This document shows, one piece after another, positions 32,216 through 41,590 of a DNA stretch of 64,000 nucleotides. Each line of letters starts with the position of its first letter. Within the stretch, counting starts at the first letter, position 1. The notes below the pieces were generated by a model. That model saw nothing but the letters and a program-made list of their open reading frames with translations. It was not told the origin of the DNA and did no database searches. The DNA is from CAZRWD01 sp964603785 (GTDB lineage: Bacteria; Fermentibacterota; Fermentibacteria; Fermentibacterales; Fermentibacteraceae), in contig CAZRWD010000011.1 of assembly GCA_964603785.1 (NCBI GenBank), forward strand, positions 18,946-82,945, given 5' to 3'. The translations under genes and the position numbers were made by a program.

Positions 32216-33508
32216 GTGTCGCAGAGATTGAACGGCATAGCGCGCGCGGCGCTCGTGCTCGCGGCCCTCGCCGCGGTCGCGTGCTCCACGCCCATCGTGA
32301 CGGGTATAAAGGTGCACATGCAGAACGGCGAGTACCAGGAGGCCATCCACCTCGCCGACAGCGTCATCGCGGCGGGTGACTCGCTGGACGCCGAACTCTG
32401 GCTGTGGCGCGGCAAGGCCCAGGGCTTCGTCCGCGACTGGATCGGCGCATCGGAGTCCTTCGGACATGCCTACAGGCTCGATCCGGCCCTGGGTCCCGAG
32501 CTCGAGGAGTACTGGTTCGTCTTCTACAACGCAGCCGCGACCACGGTGCAGGACGACTACGACAGGGCCGTGCAGTACCTCGAGACCGGCAGGTCGGTCG
32601 TGCCGGCGAGGCCCGAGTTCGACCAGATGCTGGGCGACCTCGCCCTGCAGGAGGGCGACATCGCCAGGGCCCTCGACCACTTCGAGGTCTCCTGGACGCT
32701 CGGCGAGGCGATGATCGCGAGATACGGGGAGATGCTCTCCTCCGCGCCGCCCGAGCAGGTCCCCGCGATACAGGAGATGCTCGACAACGCCGAGTCGAAC
32801 GCGCTGCTCTCGCTCTACAACTCCGCCACGCTCCACAAGGCCCTCGCCATGTCCGCCGATACCGACGAGGCCAGGCAGGGTCACCTCGACGACGCGGTCG
32901 CATCCCTCACCACGGCACTGGGCATCGATGCCATGAATGCCGACGTCCTCAACATGCTCGCCCAGGTCTACCTGCTGTCGGGCAGGTACGAGGACGCCAT
33001 GGCGGTGTTCGACGACGCCCTCGTCGGGGTGCAGACCGGTCTGGACGAGGGCTGGCTCACGGAGGAGGACGCAGTCTACATCCGCGGCGAGATCATGCTG
33101 ACCAGGGGCGTCGCCCTCCTCGAGATGCAGGACTTCGCCGGCGCGGTGAGCGAGTTCGAGGCGGCCCTGCAGATCACGGGCCCCAGCTACATCCTCCTGG
33201 GCAACCTGGCGCAGGCGCACATCATGCTCGAGGACTACGAGGAGGCAATGGACATCCTGGAGGAGGCCGTCATGCTCGGCGACCTCACCGACACCGAGAG
33301 GGCCAACGCCTGGTACATGGAGTTCGCCGCCCTCACCCAGATGGAGAGGGATTCGGAGGCCGCCTCAGCTCTCGAGCGGGCTCTCGGGATAATGCCCGAC
33401 AACGCGGACTGGTGGGAGTACCTGGCGAGCACCTACAGCCGCCTGAACAGGCGCGCCGACGCGATAGAGGCCATGGAGCGCGCCCTGGAGCTCAGGGGAG
33501 AGATCTAG
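32216..33508 (+). CDS. TPR-repeat lipoprotein
   Basis: 430 residues. A signal peptide ends in the lipobox AAVACS. The mature protein is made of tetratricopeptide repeats (for example ALGIDAMNADVLNMLAQVYL, GRYEDAMAVFDDAL, and later NWWEYLAS-like and NRRADAIEAMERAL units) and is alpha-helical throughout. It probably serves as an outer-membrane or periplasmic scaffold. GTG 32216 follows ACGGAGG with five bases between. It is a single-gene unit between its promoter and the hairpin at 33535. Confidence 0.88.
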   Translation: MSQRLNGIARAALVLAALAAVACSTPIVTGIKVHMQNGEYQEAIHLADSVIAAGDSLDAELWLWRGKAQGFVRDWIGASESFGHAYRLDPALGPELEEYWFVFYNAAATTVQDDYDRAVQYLETGRSVVPARPEFDQMLGDLALQEGDIARALDHFEVSWTLGEAMIARYGEMLSSAPPEQVPAIQEMLDNAESNALLSLYNSATLHKALAMSADTDEARQGHLDDAVASLTTALGIDAMNADVLNMLAQVYLLSGRYEDAMAVFDDALVGVQTGLDEGWLTEEDAVYIRGEIMLTRGVALLEMQDFAGAVSEFEAALQITGPSYILLGNLAQAHIMLEDYEEAMDILEEAVMLGDLTDTERANAWYMEFAALTQMERDSEAASALERALGIMPDNADWWEYLASTYSRLNRRADAIEAMERALELRGEI

Positions 33509-33534
33509 GCGCCACCCGCCGTCCTGCGGACGCG

Positions 33535-33562
33535 GAGCGGGGAGCCGGAAGGCTCCCCGCTC
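33535..33562 (+). terminator. Terminator between convergent genes
   Basis: Perfect 12-base stem GAGCGGGGAGCC / GGCTCCCCGCTC with a GGAA tetraloop, followed by GGTTTCTA. It serves the TPR gene and perhaps, in reverse, the biotin carrier gene ending at 33582. Confidence 0.75.
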
Positions 33563-33581
33563 GGTTTCTACCCGGATCCCG

Positions 33582-33902
33582 TCAGATGCCGTCCAGGCGC
33601 ACCAGTAGCTGGTTCTTCTCGACCCTGTCGCCGTCGGCCACCAGGACCTCCGCAACCCGCCCCTCGATCTCCGGGCACACCTCGTTGTGCATCTTCATGG
33701 CATCGAGAAGGAGCAGCACCGAACCGGGCGTAACCTTCTCGCCACGGTGCACCATCACGCGGACGACCGTGCCCGGTATGAATGCACGGACCTCGCGCCT
33801 GTCCGGCATGCCGGTGAAGGGCCTGAGGCCGGCCGAGGGCACCTCGGTCTCGTAGACCGTGCCGTCGACCGGGAGCCTGTCCCTCTCCTCCGTCATCGCC
33901 AT
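33582..33902 (-). CDS. Biotin carboxyl carrier protein
   Basis: 106 residues. The biotinylation site is DAMKMHN with Lys70, flanked by the hammerhead segments FIPGTVVRVMVHRGEKVTPG and GRVAEVLVADGDRVEKNQLL. It carries carboxyl-biotin between a biotin carboxylase and the carboxyltransferase encoded directly upstream. Two ATG codons (33902, 33896) could start it; neither has a strong ribosome site. No biotin carboxylase gene is in the window. Confidence 0.9.
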   Translation of the reverse strand: MAMTEERDRLPVDGTVYETEVPSAGLRPFTGMPDRREVRAFIPGTVVRVMVHRGEKVTPGSVLLLLDAMKMHNEVCPEIEGRVAEVLVADGDRVEKNQLLVRLDGI

Positions 33903-33905
33903 CGC

Positions 33906-35447
33906 CTAGACCGGCATGTTGCCGTGCCGCTTGGGGAGCCTGCACGCTTCGGTGTTGCGGGACGAGCCGAGCACGTGGGCCAGGGCATCCCTGGTCTGCT
34001 GAGGGAGGAGGATGGTGTCCACGTAACCCTTCCCTGCGGCGACGTACGGGTTCGCGAACTTCTCCTCGTACTCCCCGATCTTCTCGCGCCTCGTGGCCTC
34101 GGGATCGGCGCTGTCCTCTATCTCTTTGCGGAATATTATGTTGGCCGCGCCCTCGGGGCCCATGACCGCGATCTCCGCGGTGGGCCAGGCTATGGAGAAG
34201 TTCGAACCGAGGTGCCTGCTGCACATGGCGATGTAGGCTCCGCCGTAGGCCTTCCTCATGATCACGGTGAGCTTGGGCACCGTGGCCTCGCTGTAGGCGT
34301 AGAGGAGCTTGGCCCCGTGCCTGATGACGCCCATGTGCTCCTGGTTAACGCCCGGCAGGTAGCCCGGGGTGTCCACCAGGGTGAGGAGCGGGATGTTGAA
34401 CGCATCGCAGAAGCGGATGAACCGGGCCGCCTTGTCCGAGGCGTCCACGTCGAGGACGCCGGCGAGGACCCGGGGCTGGTTGGCCACTATCCCCACCGGC
34501 CTGCCGTCGATGCGCGCGAAGCCCGTGAAGATGTTCCTGGCATAGTGCTCGTGGACCTCGAGGAACTCCGAGCCGTCGACCAGGCCGCGGACCACGTCCT
34601 TCACGCAGTAGGCGCGCCTCCTGTCCTCCGGGATCACACTCGGCGAGAGCACGGACCGGGGCGGTCTGGGCTTCGCCCGTGGGGGGCGCTCGGAGGAGTT
34701 GGCGGGCAGGTACGAGAGGAGCGCCCTTACCTGGGCGAAGGCGGCCTGCTCGGATTCCGCGAAGAAGTGCGCGTTGCCGGTTATCGAAGAGTGGGTCCGC
34801 GCCCCTCCGAGCTCCTCCGCCGAGATCTCCTCCCCGAGGACCGTCTTGATGACCTGCGGGCCGGTTATGAACATGTTGGAGATGCGGTCGACCACGAAGA
34901 CGAAGTCGGTGAGGGCGGGGGAGTAGACCGCCCCTCCGGCGCAGGGTCCCAGGATCACCGAGACCTGGGGGACCACGCCGCTCAGCTGGGTGTTCCTGAA
35001 GAATATCTCGCCGTATCCGCACAGCGAGTCGACGCCCTCCTGGATCCTCGCCCCGCCCGAGTCGTTGATGCCGATCAGGGGAGTGCCCATGTCCCTCGCG
35101 GCGTCCATGACCTTGGTGATCTTCGAGGCGTGCGCCCTGCCGAGGGAGCCGCCGGCCACGGAGAAGTCCTGGGCGAACACCGCCACCGGCCTGTCGTCGA
35201 CGCGGCCGAACCCGGTCACGACCCCGTCCCCGGCAAGCTTCTTCGAGTCCATCCCGAAGTCCTTCACCGAGTGCTCCACGAAGAGGTCGGTCTCCAGGAA
35301 GGAGCCCGAGTCGAGCAGGACGTCGAGGCGCTCCCTGACGGTCAGCTTGCCCTTGCGCCTCTGGCTCTCGAGCGCCTCCTGTCCACCGCCCAGGATAAGC
35401 CTGGAGGCTCTGCCGAGGAAGTCGTTTATCCGCCTGAGTATTGACAT
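33906..35447 (-). CDS. Acyl-CoA carboxylase/decarboxylase carboxyltransferase subunit
   Basis: 513 residues of the PccB/MmdA family with two crotonase-like halves. Typical: KLTVRERLDVLLDSGSF, FAQDFSVAGGSLGRAHASKI, PLIGINDSGGARIQEGVDSL, ILGPCAGGAVYSPALTDF, and in the second half IPLLTLVDTPGYLPGVNQE and MRKAYGGAYIAMCS. Substrate is most likely propionyl- or methylmalonyl-CoA (propionyl-CoA carboxylase or sodium-pumping decarboxylase). Its stop is 3 bases before the biotin carrier start. ATG 35447 follows a GAGGGG region. A TTGACA at 35537-35542 may be its -35 box. Confidence 0.93.
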   Translation of the reverse strand: MSILRRINDFLGRASRLILGGGQEALESQRRKGKLTVRERLDVLLDSGSFLETDLFVEHSVKDFGMDSKKLAGDGVVTGFGRVDDRPVAVFAQDFSVAGGSLGRAHASKITKVMDAARDMGTPLIGINDSGGARIQEGVDSLCGYGEIFFRNTQLSGVVPQVSVILGPCAGGAVYSPALTDFVFVVDRISNMFITGPQVIKTVLGEEISAEELGGARTHSSITGNAHFFAESEQAAFAQVRALLSYLPANSSERPPRAKPRPPRSVLSPSVIPEDRRRAYCVKDVVRGLVDGSEFLEVHEHYARNIFTGFARIDGRPVGIVANQPRVLAGVLDVDASDKAARFIRFCDAFNIPLLTLVDTPGYLPGVNQEHMGVIRHGAKLLYAYSEATVPKLTVIMRKAYGGAYIAMCSRHLGSNFSIAWPTAEIAVMGPEGAANIIFRKEIEDSADPEATRREKIGEYEEKFANPYVAAGKGYVDTILLPQQTRDALAHVLGSSRNTEACRLPKRHGNMPV

Positions 35448-35538
35448 AGCCTACCCCTCTTGAGCATCAGCCGCGGAAGACCGGCTCGTCCGGACCGTGG
35501 CCGCGAGAAGTGAACACTGACCCAGCCGCCCGGAGGTG

Positions 35539-37944
35539 TCAAGAACCGTCGTGCCCGTGCAGCACTGCGAGCCATCCCATCCTGACCGAGGCGGCGGGCG
35601 GCAGGGGGTACCCGAGTGCCCGTGCCGTCGAGTAGCCCGCCCCGGCCGCCTCCATGTCCCCCGTCATCCACAGCGCATCGCCCAGCTCCAGGAGTATCTG
35701 TGCCGAGGAGGGCGCCATCGAGGCCGCTCGGACCAGCCAGTCCGCCGCCCCGCTCCAGTCGCCGCCGGCCGTCGAGACCCTCCCCCTGGAAAGGAGGGTG
35801 TAGGGGTTCGCCGAGAGCCTGAGAGCCGAATCGGCCATGAGCGCTCCCGCAGCCGGATCGCCGGCCTGCGCCAGCACCACCCCGGACAGGGACAGGACCC
35901 AGGGTCTGGATCGGATGTCCCATCCGCTCGCGGAGAGAAGGGCGAGCCTGCACGCCTCCGGCCCGTTCCCCGAGGTCAGTTCGCATGCGGCCAGGACGGC
36001 GAGCGATTCGGGCCGGGTGCATCTGCCGGACGTGTAGTCCTCGACGATCGCCGGCGTCGTCCAGGGAACGAACGGGAGCGGCCCTGCGACCCGGGAGCCT
36101 TCGGCGGCCGACTCCAGGATCCGGAGAGAGCCCTCCAGCCCGGTATCCCCCAGGGCCGATGCGGCGAGGATCGCCCCCCCGGTGTCGCCGGCCGCGTGGA
36201 GTCTCCAGGCTCCGAGGGTTGCGGTCTGGGGGAGCACAGGCTCCCGCAGGCGGATCGGGGTCAGGGCGGAGAAGAGGTCGATACGCAGCTCGGGGCTTCC
36301 GACCAGACCTGCCGCCCGGACCACGCCCCTGCGGTCGCCCGCCCGCCAGTACAGACAGGCCTGCAGGACATGCGGAAGGTCCCAGCCCCTCATCCCCGAT
36401 GCCTTCTCCAGGTCCCCCATGAGGGATGCCGGAACCGCATGGAGCGGCCTGGAGATCAGATCCTCGGAGGAGAGGGGGTCGACCTGGCCCAGAGAGAGGC
36501 TCTCCAGCCCCTCCCTCCGCAGGAATTCGAGCGAGGCGTAGGCCACGGTCAGGGAGTCCCAGTAGACCGGCGCCCATCCGGGCAGCTCCGCCATCAGGTT
36601 GGCGAGGGATCCCCGTGCGTGCGGCCAGTCGAAGAAGCCCAGCTCGATGTCCGAATCCTCGAGGATCCTCAGCTGGACGGACGCCCCGAGGGAGTCGGGG
36701 GACTGTGCGAGGAAGAGGTACTCCGCATAGAGGCTCTCGGGGAAGACCAGGCATCTCCCGTCCATGTAGAGCGGCAGGGAGGAGCCGAACCTGTACTGCA
36801 GATAGCCGGATATCTCGTTGGTGTTGAAGACTCTGCCATATAGCCCGCTCTCCTCCACGAAGTCCGCCAGACCCGTCGGGTAGATCTCCCAGGCCATCCC
36901 GGGGCCGAAGTCCCTCGGCGGCCCGAGCTCCCGGGGGAGCCCGGCCAGGGGGGGGACCAGGGCGGCAGCGGTCAGCATGGCGGCTGGCACGATGGGCTTG
37001 ATGCGGCCCGCGAGCCTGGGCAGGAGGGCGGCCGAGGCGATCGCCAGCAGCTCGATGTTCCTCGACGCGAACACGCCTGCCGCGGTGAGAACCGAGAGCA
37101 GGAGCAGTTCCCCGGGCCTCAGCCCGTCCCTCCCGCGCCTCGCGACCAGGATGACCGTCAAGAGGGACAGAGTGATGAGCAGGATCGCGGGTACCGGTGT
37201 CCCGAATCGCCCGTCGAAGGGGCTCCACCACTCCCTTATCGATGCCCTGAAGAGCGACTGGCGCATGAAGTCGGGCAGGTATAGGAGCGATCTGAAACCG
37301 TTCGGGTGGATGCCCGTCGTGAGCAGTGCGCCTGCAGGCAGCGCCAGCCATGCCGGCAGCCTCCTCCAGTCCCGTGCGAAGAGCCTGTCGACCGCCGGCA
37401 GCGAGCAGAGGAAGAGCCCCATCACGAACCCCGCATGGGTGTTGTTCCAGAGAACCTGGAGGGGCAGGAGCATCGCGGCTGTGCGCCAGGGTCCGGGAGG
37501 GCGGGCCAGGACGAAGAGGTAGGCCGAGAAGAACAGGTCGCTGAAGATGTGCGGCCTCTCGAACCACCTGGCCTGGCTTGCCGCGTACCAGAGGACGGCC
37601 AGGGCCACCGCCGCGGAGGGGGCGGCACCCCTCCTGAGGGCCGCGAAGTAGGCCAGGGCTATGGATGAGAGGACTACGAGGCTCTTCAGGGCGGTGAGGC
37701 CCGCCGGGCCGGCGGCGCGCCATGCCGCCGCGAATGCGACCTCCGCACCCCACTCCTGCTGGATCCACTCCCTTCCGCGGGCCGTCCAGGTGAAGGGATC
37801 CTTCGTCCTGACGCTTCCCGTGTCGAGGATGTCCTCACCGTTCCTCAGGTGCCAGAAGATGTTCTCGCTGTAGACGGGGGTGAGGCAGTACAGGAGGCCC
37901 GTGAGCAGCAGACCGGACGGGAGGAGCCACCTATCAGGGCGCAA
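35539..37944 (-). CDS. Large polytopic membrane protein, GT-C-like, with C-terminal helical repeats
   Basis: 801 residues. The first half has about 9-10 hydrophobic helices. Near the N-terminus ENIFWHLRNGEDILDTG and DPFTWTARGREWIQQEW resemble the first external loop of GT-C glycosyltransferase-like proteins (D-x-W-H-x-x-x-G ... D-x-F-S-x-T). The second half is soluble and rich in TPR-like helical pairs (AQILLELGDALWMTGDMEAAG). Probably an inner-membrane protein that moves sugars from a lipid carrier, though catalysis is unproven. TTG 37944 with GGAGG upstream; overlaps the next upstream gene by 11 bases. Confidence 0.75.
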   Translation of the reverse strand: MRPDRWLLPSGLLLTGLLYCLTPVYSENIFWHLRNGEDILDTGSVRTKDPFTWTARGREWIQQEWGAEVAFAAAWRAAGPAGLTALKSLVVLSSIALAYFAALRRGAAPSAAVALAVLWYAASQARWFERPHIFSDLFFSAYLFVLARPPGPWRTAAMLLPLQVLWNNTHAGFVMGLFLCSLPAVDRLFARDWRRLPAWLALPAGALLTTGIHPNGFRSLLYLPDFMRQSLFRASIREWWSPFDGRFGTPVPAILLITLSLLTVILVARRGRDGLRPGELLLLSVLTAAGVFASRNIELLAIASAALLPRLAGRIKPIVPAAMLTAAALVPPLAGLPRELGPPRDFGPGMAWEIYPTGLADFVEESGLYGRVFNTNEISGYLQYRFGSSLPLYMDGRCLVFPESLYAEYLFLAQSPDSLGASVQLRILEDSDIELGFFDWPHARGSLANLMAELPGWAPVYWDSLTVAYASLEFLRREGLESLSLGQVDPLSSEDLISRPLHAVPASLMGDLEKASGMRGWDLPHVLQACLYWRAGDRRGVVRAAGLVGSPELRIDLFSALTPIRLREPVLPQTATLGAWRLHAAGDTGGAILAASALGDTGLEGSLRILESAAEGSRVAGPLPFVPWTTPAIVEDYTSGRCTRPESLAVLAACELTSGNGPEACRLALLSASGWDIRSRPWVLSLSGVVLAQAGDPAAGALMADSALRLSANPYTLLSRGRVSTAGGDWSGAADWLVRAASMAPSSAQILLELGDALWMTGDMEAAGAGYSTARALGYPLPPAASVRMGWLAVLHGHDGS

Positions 37945-39379
37945 GGATGGCCTCCACTCTCCGCCGCGTCAGCCCGGTCGCGGCAGATTCCAGGGCCAGC
38001 CCCGCATACTCCCCGCGCAGGGGCTCCTCCTCCTGGACCGCCCTGCGGGCATAGGCCTCGGCCGCGGCGTCCATGGCCTGGGGATCCGGACTCGAAGCCT
38101 CCAGCAGGAAGAAGTCCATGGACTCCCAGTCCGGGATGACCCCGTCACCCCTGAACAGCAGCCCCGAGAGCCGGAGGTCCGGACTGGACCAGGCGCGCGT
38201 GGCGACCAGCCTCCTGTCGGAGAGAACCGCGGGGAGAGGTTCCGACAGCATGAGCGAGAAGTAGTTGTGGTACAGGTCGGCCGGGATGACGTCGGGCCGC
38301 ATGTCGAGTCCCTCCAGCAGGTGGCAGGCCAGGAAGGTGTCGTGGCCGATGGTGCAGTAGACCGCATCCAGCGGGACCTGTCGCATCATGTCCCGCGAAA
38401 GCGCCGGGGCGACATGGTCTCCGCCCCTCCACGCGCCATGGATGCCCGCGACGGCCGAGAGGGCCGCTGCGGAGAGCGCCGCCGCCCCTGCCGCACGGCC
38501 CCTGAGGGCCAGCCTTCCCATTCCCCGCACGGCCGGGAACCAGAGCGCGAGGACCAGCGGGAACAGGAAGGCATGGGGGTCCGGAACCCGGTAGCAGAGG
38601 AAGAAGATCAGCGAGAGCAGGGCTGCCGCGATCTCCCGCCTCCCGGGTCGGCCCAGGGCCGCGAGCGCGGTCAGCACGGCCGCCGGCAGGATGAAGGCCG
38701 GATTCGCCACCTGGAGCAGACCCGTGGGATCCGGCATGCCGAGCCTGCCGGAGTACAGGGTCATGTAGGCCGCCAGCCCAGCAGGGCCCGCAGGGTGCGT
38801 GTAGTGAGGATTCACCGATGCGGCGGCCCTCAGGGGGATGTAGAGGTAGAGGGTGGCCGGGACCAGGGCCAGCGGCCATGTCCGCCTCCATGCGCGCGTG
38901 ACCGCCAGAGGAGCCGCCAGGAGGCAGATGGGGTGTCCTCCGAACACGGCCATCCCGAACAGGTAGGGTCCGATCCTGCTCCTCCCCGCGGCCACCGCGC
39001 AGAGGAGAAGCGCCAGGGCCGGTCCGTAGACTTCCACTGTGTTGAGCTGGAGGAGAATCGATGGGAAGAACACGAGAAGGAGGGCGGCCGCGGAGGCCAT
39101 GGCGGGGGCGGGAGTCGCCCTGCCGGCCACGAGAAAGGCCAGACCGGCCAGGAGACCCGCAGTCATGGCCGTCATGATGCGCCCCGACAGGAACCCCTCT
39201 CCCGGGAACAGACGCAGCGACATCAGCAGGAGCGGGTATCCGGGGGGATGGGCTATGGAGAGCCGCCTCGAGGCGTTGAGCATGTCCGTGGAATCGACAT
39301 GGTCGAAATCGCGCGGGCCGCTCGCGAGGACCACAGCGAAGCACACCGCGGAAAGCGTCAGTGCGGCCGTGAGGCGCAT
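37934..39379 (-). CDS. DUF2723 family membrane protein, GT-C fold
   Basis: 481 residues with about ten transmembrane helices. The start VDSTDMLNASRRLSIAHPPG matches the DUF2723 pattern (D-S-x-E ... A-H-P-P-G-Y-P-L), and LQLNTVEVYGPALALLL is the second conserved loop. DUF2723/TMEM260-like proteins belong to the GT-C superfamily, and human TMEM260 is an O-mannosyltransferase. A soluble C-terminal part of about 130 residues follows (CTIGHDTFLACHLLEG). ATG 39379. It is sandwiched between two further large membrane proteins. Confidence 0.82.
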   Translation of the reverse strand: MRLTAALTLSAVCFAVVLASGPRDFDHVDSTDMLNASRRLSIAHPPGYPLLLMSLRLFPGEGFLSGRIMTAMTAGLLAGLAFLVAGRATPAPAMASAAALLLVFFPSILLQLNTVEVYGPALALLLCAVAAGRSRIGPYLFGMAVFGGHPICLLAAPLAVTRAWRRTWPLALVPATLYLYIPLRAAASVNPHYTHPAGPAGLAAYMTLYSGRLGMPDPTGLLQVANPAFILPAAVLTALAALGRPGRREIAAALLSLIFFLCYRVPDPHAFLFPLVLALWFPAVRGMGRLALRGRAAGAAALSAAALSAVAGIHGAWRGGDHVAPALSRDMMRQVPLDAVYCTIGHDTFLACHLLEGLDMRPDVIPADLYHNYFSLMLSEPLPAVLSDRRLVATRAWSSPDLRLSGLLFRGDGVIPDWESMDFFLLEASSPDPQAMDAAAEAYARRAVQEEEPLRGEYAGLALESAATGLTRRRVEAILAP

Positions 39380-39406
39380 CGGCGATCCTCCGGAACGGCC
39401 CCGGAC

Positions 39407-41590
39407 CTACTCACGCACCGGCTCGCCCGGGGGGAGGCCCTGTCCGCGGACGGCCGAGAGGTATCGCCGGTGCAGCGCCGCCCGGGAGGAGTCGCCGGCC
39501 GCCTCCGCGCAGGCCGCCGCCAGGGCCAGGCTCCGGATCGACGGAGGATAGGAGATCATGGCCGCCCGTTCGGCGAGGACCAGCCCGCTGTCCGGCAGGC
39601 CCGCCTCCAGAAGCCAGGCGGCGCAGGTCTCCAGCACCTCCCCGGAGACCGGATTCGTCCTGGAGAGGAAGACGAAGATCTGCTCCCGCTCCCCGGGCCT
39701 GCCGCGGGCGATCGAAGCCCTGAGCTCGGCCAGCATTATCTCGGTGGAGCCGGGGAACCTGGCGACCCCCGCCTCGTACAGGGGCCCGGTCTCCCGTTCA
39801 GCCATGCCGGACAGGTCGATGGCAAGGGCGTAGTCGGACGGTCCCGCGTCGGGGGCCTCCAGGGCCGCCGCCGCGAAGCCGGCTGCGCCGGCGGTGTCGC
39901 CCAGGACCACGAGAGCGCGGGCCCAGGAGTTCAGGAATAGGGCGGACGAACCGGCCATCTCCAGGGTTGCGGCCAGCATGGAGGTATCCCCCGCGGCCGC
40001 CGCGCTCCTCATGACGGCCGGGAGGAGCATGCCCGGATCGACGGCACCCTCCGGCAGCCCGGCGAGGAGCGAGAGGAAGCGGTCCCTCTCACCCCGCATC
40101 AGGGCGAGGTTCATCTCCACCTTGACCATGCCTTCCGGCATGTCCCCCCGCATCCTCGAGAGCTCGCACAGCCAGGCCGCCTGGTCCGGCCGTCCCGACA
40201 GGTGGGCGGACTCGGCGAGCTGCAGGAGCGGGCCACCTGATGCCGCGAGCAGGGCGGAGGAGACGTAGGCGTGGGAGTTCCTTCCGCTTCGCGTGAAGGA
40301 GTCCGTCGTCTCCAGGTGCCAGGCTGTCACCGCCCCGGGCAGCGGGGGAGGGGGTCGGAAGGCGATTGCGATGACGGGCAGGAGAAGGGGCGCGACGCGC
40401 AGCACGCCACGGGCGGCGGCCGCCGCCTGGAGCAGTGCCGCCGCGAGGAGAACCATGCCGAGGGCTCCGGCGGCCGCACCTGCCGTGGAGTAGACCGGAG
40501 AGGCCGCGATCAGCACCATCACCGGGGCCAGGAGGATCTTCCGGACCGCGGACGGGATCGGCAGCCTCCCGGCGGCAAGCGCTGTCATGACCGCTATCAG
40601 GGAGGGCCAGCCCGCGGCCCACCCGATCAGGAGGGCGGCCGTTGCGCATGCCGCTGCCACGGCTCCTGACCCCGTGACGGAGGGGATGACCAGGATGGAT
40701 GCGAGCAGGGCTCCACAGATCGTGGCGGCGTCGGCGAAGGTCAGGGCCCCGCCCCGGGCGGCTCCGAAGGCCGCCGCCGCCCCGGCCATGCCTGCTGCGA
40801 CCAGGGGCGCCCACCCTGCGGCCCGCGCCCTCGACTCGAGGATCATGGCAGGCCTGATGCGATGGAGCAGCCACGCGGAGAGGCCGAGGACCGGCCATGC
40901 ATCCACCAGGAAGACCGTCATGTGCGCCGAGCCGGTGAGATGGGGTCTCGTGAGGGAGTGCCACTGGAAGAACTCCTGGATGGTCGACGTGTGGGGGAAG
41001 AACCTGTAGAAGGCCCAGTTGACCAGGCCCGGCCAGGAGAAGAAGACGAGGAAGAGGGGCGCGAGGAGCAGCGCTCCGGCTATCCCCCTCGCCAGCCTGG
41101 CCCTCGTCGACACGAGCCCGATGTAGAAGCCTCCGAGCAGGCATCCCGCGACTGCCTCGATCCTTATGCCCGCGGTCGTTCCGACCAGCTCCACGGAGGG
41201 GTTGAAGAAGTTGAGGAGGAAGTGCGCCGCGTTCGACCTGTCGAGGGGGAAGTAGCCTATGGAGGAGCTCGTCCCGAGGATGCCGTCGAGCAGGGGGGGG
41301 AGGATCGTAAGGGTCCACGCGAAGACCATCAGCTTGAGTATCCTGCCGGCGTCGTAGCCGCTGAGGATGGTCATCGCGGCGGTTATCCCGAGCATCGGGA
41401 ACACGTAGGCGACGGGGAAGTGCAGGATGAAGGCCTCGGGCGGGAACAGCACGCCGGCCGGCACGCTCTCCAGGATGTTCCTCAGGACTACGGTCAGGGC
41501 GAACAGGGCCGCCAGCGAGGGCACCCCCGCACCGAGCCCCTCGCCCCATCTGATCATCCGCGTCGCAAGCGCGGCAGGACCAAGCCTCAT
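39407..41590 (-). CDS. Polytopic membrane protein with C-terminal helical repeats, unknown
   Basis: 727 residues. Roughly the first 470 are hydrophobic (about 14 helices) with conserved-looking loops GYFPLDRSNAAHFLLNFFNP and FPHTSTIQEFFQWHSLTRPH. The rest is soluble and helical (for example AWLCELSRMRGDMPEGMVKV and DSGLVLAERAAMISYPPSIR), resembling degenerate TPRs. The architecture repeats that of the two neighbouring genes, which suggests one complex. I cannot name the family. ATG 41590 in an ATGA overlap with the lipoprotein gene. A larger in-frame ORF extends upstream but overlaps that gene antisense to reason. Confidence 0.75.
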   Translation of the reverse strand: MRLGPAALATRMIRWGEGLGAGVPSLAALFALTVVLRNILESVPAGVLFPPEAFILHFPVAYVFPMLGITAAMTILSGYDAGRILKLMVFAWTLTILPPLLDGILGTSSSIGYFPLDRSNAAHFLLNFFNPSVELVGTTAGIRIEAVAGCLLGGFYIGLVSTRARLARGIAGALLLAPLFLVFFSWPGLVNWAFYRFFPHTSTIQEFFQWHSLTRPHLTGSAHMTVFLVDAWPVLGLSAWLLHRIRPAMILESRARAAGWAPLVAAGMAGAAAAFGAARGGALTFADAATICGALLASILVIPSVTGSGAVAAACATAALLIGWAAGWPSLIAVMTALAAGRLPIPSAVRKILLAPVMVLIAASPVYSTAGAAAGALGMVLLAAALLQAAAAARGVLRVAPLLLPVIAIAFRPPPPLPGAVTAWHLETTDSFTRSGRNSHAYVSSALLAASGGPLLQLAESAHLSGRPDQAAWLCELSRMRGDMPEGMVKVEMNLALMRGERDRFLSLLAGLPEGAVDPGMLLPAVMRSAAAAGDTSMLAATLEMAGSSALFLNSWARALVVLGDTAGAAGFAAAALEAPDAGPSDYALAIDLSGMAERETGPLYEAGVARFPGSTEIMLAELRASIARGRPGEREQIFVFLSRTNPVSGEVLETCAAWLLEAGLPDSGLVLAERAAMISYPPSIRSLALAAACAEAAGDSSRAALHRRYLSAVRGQGLPPGEPVRE

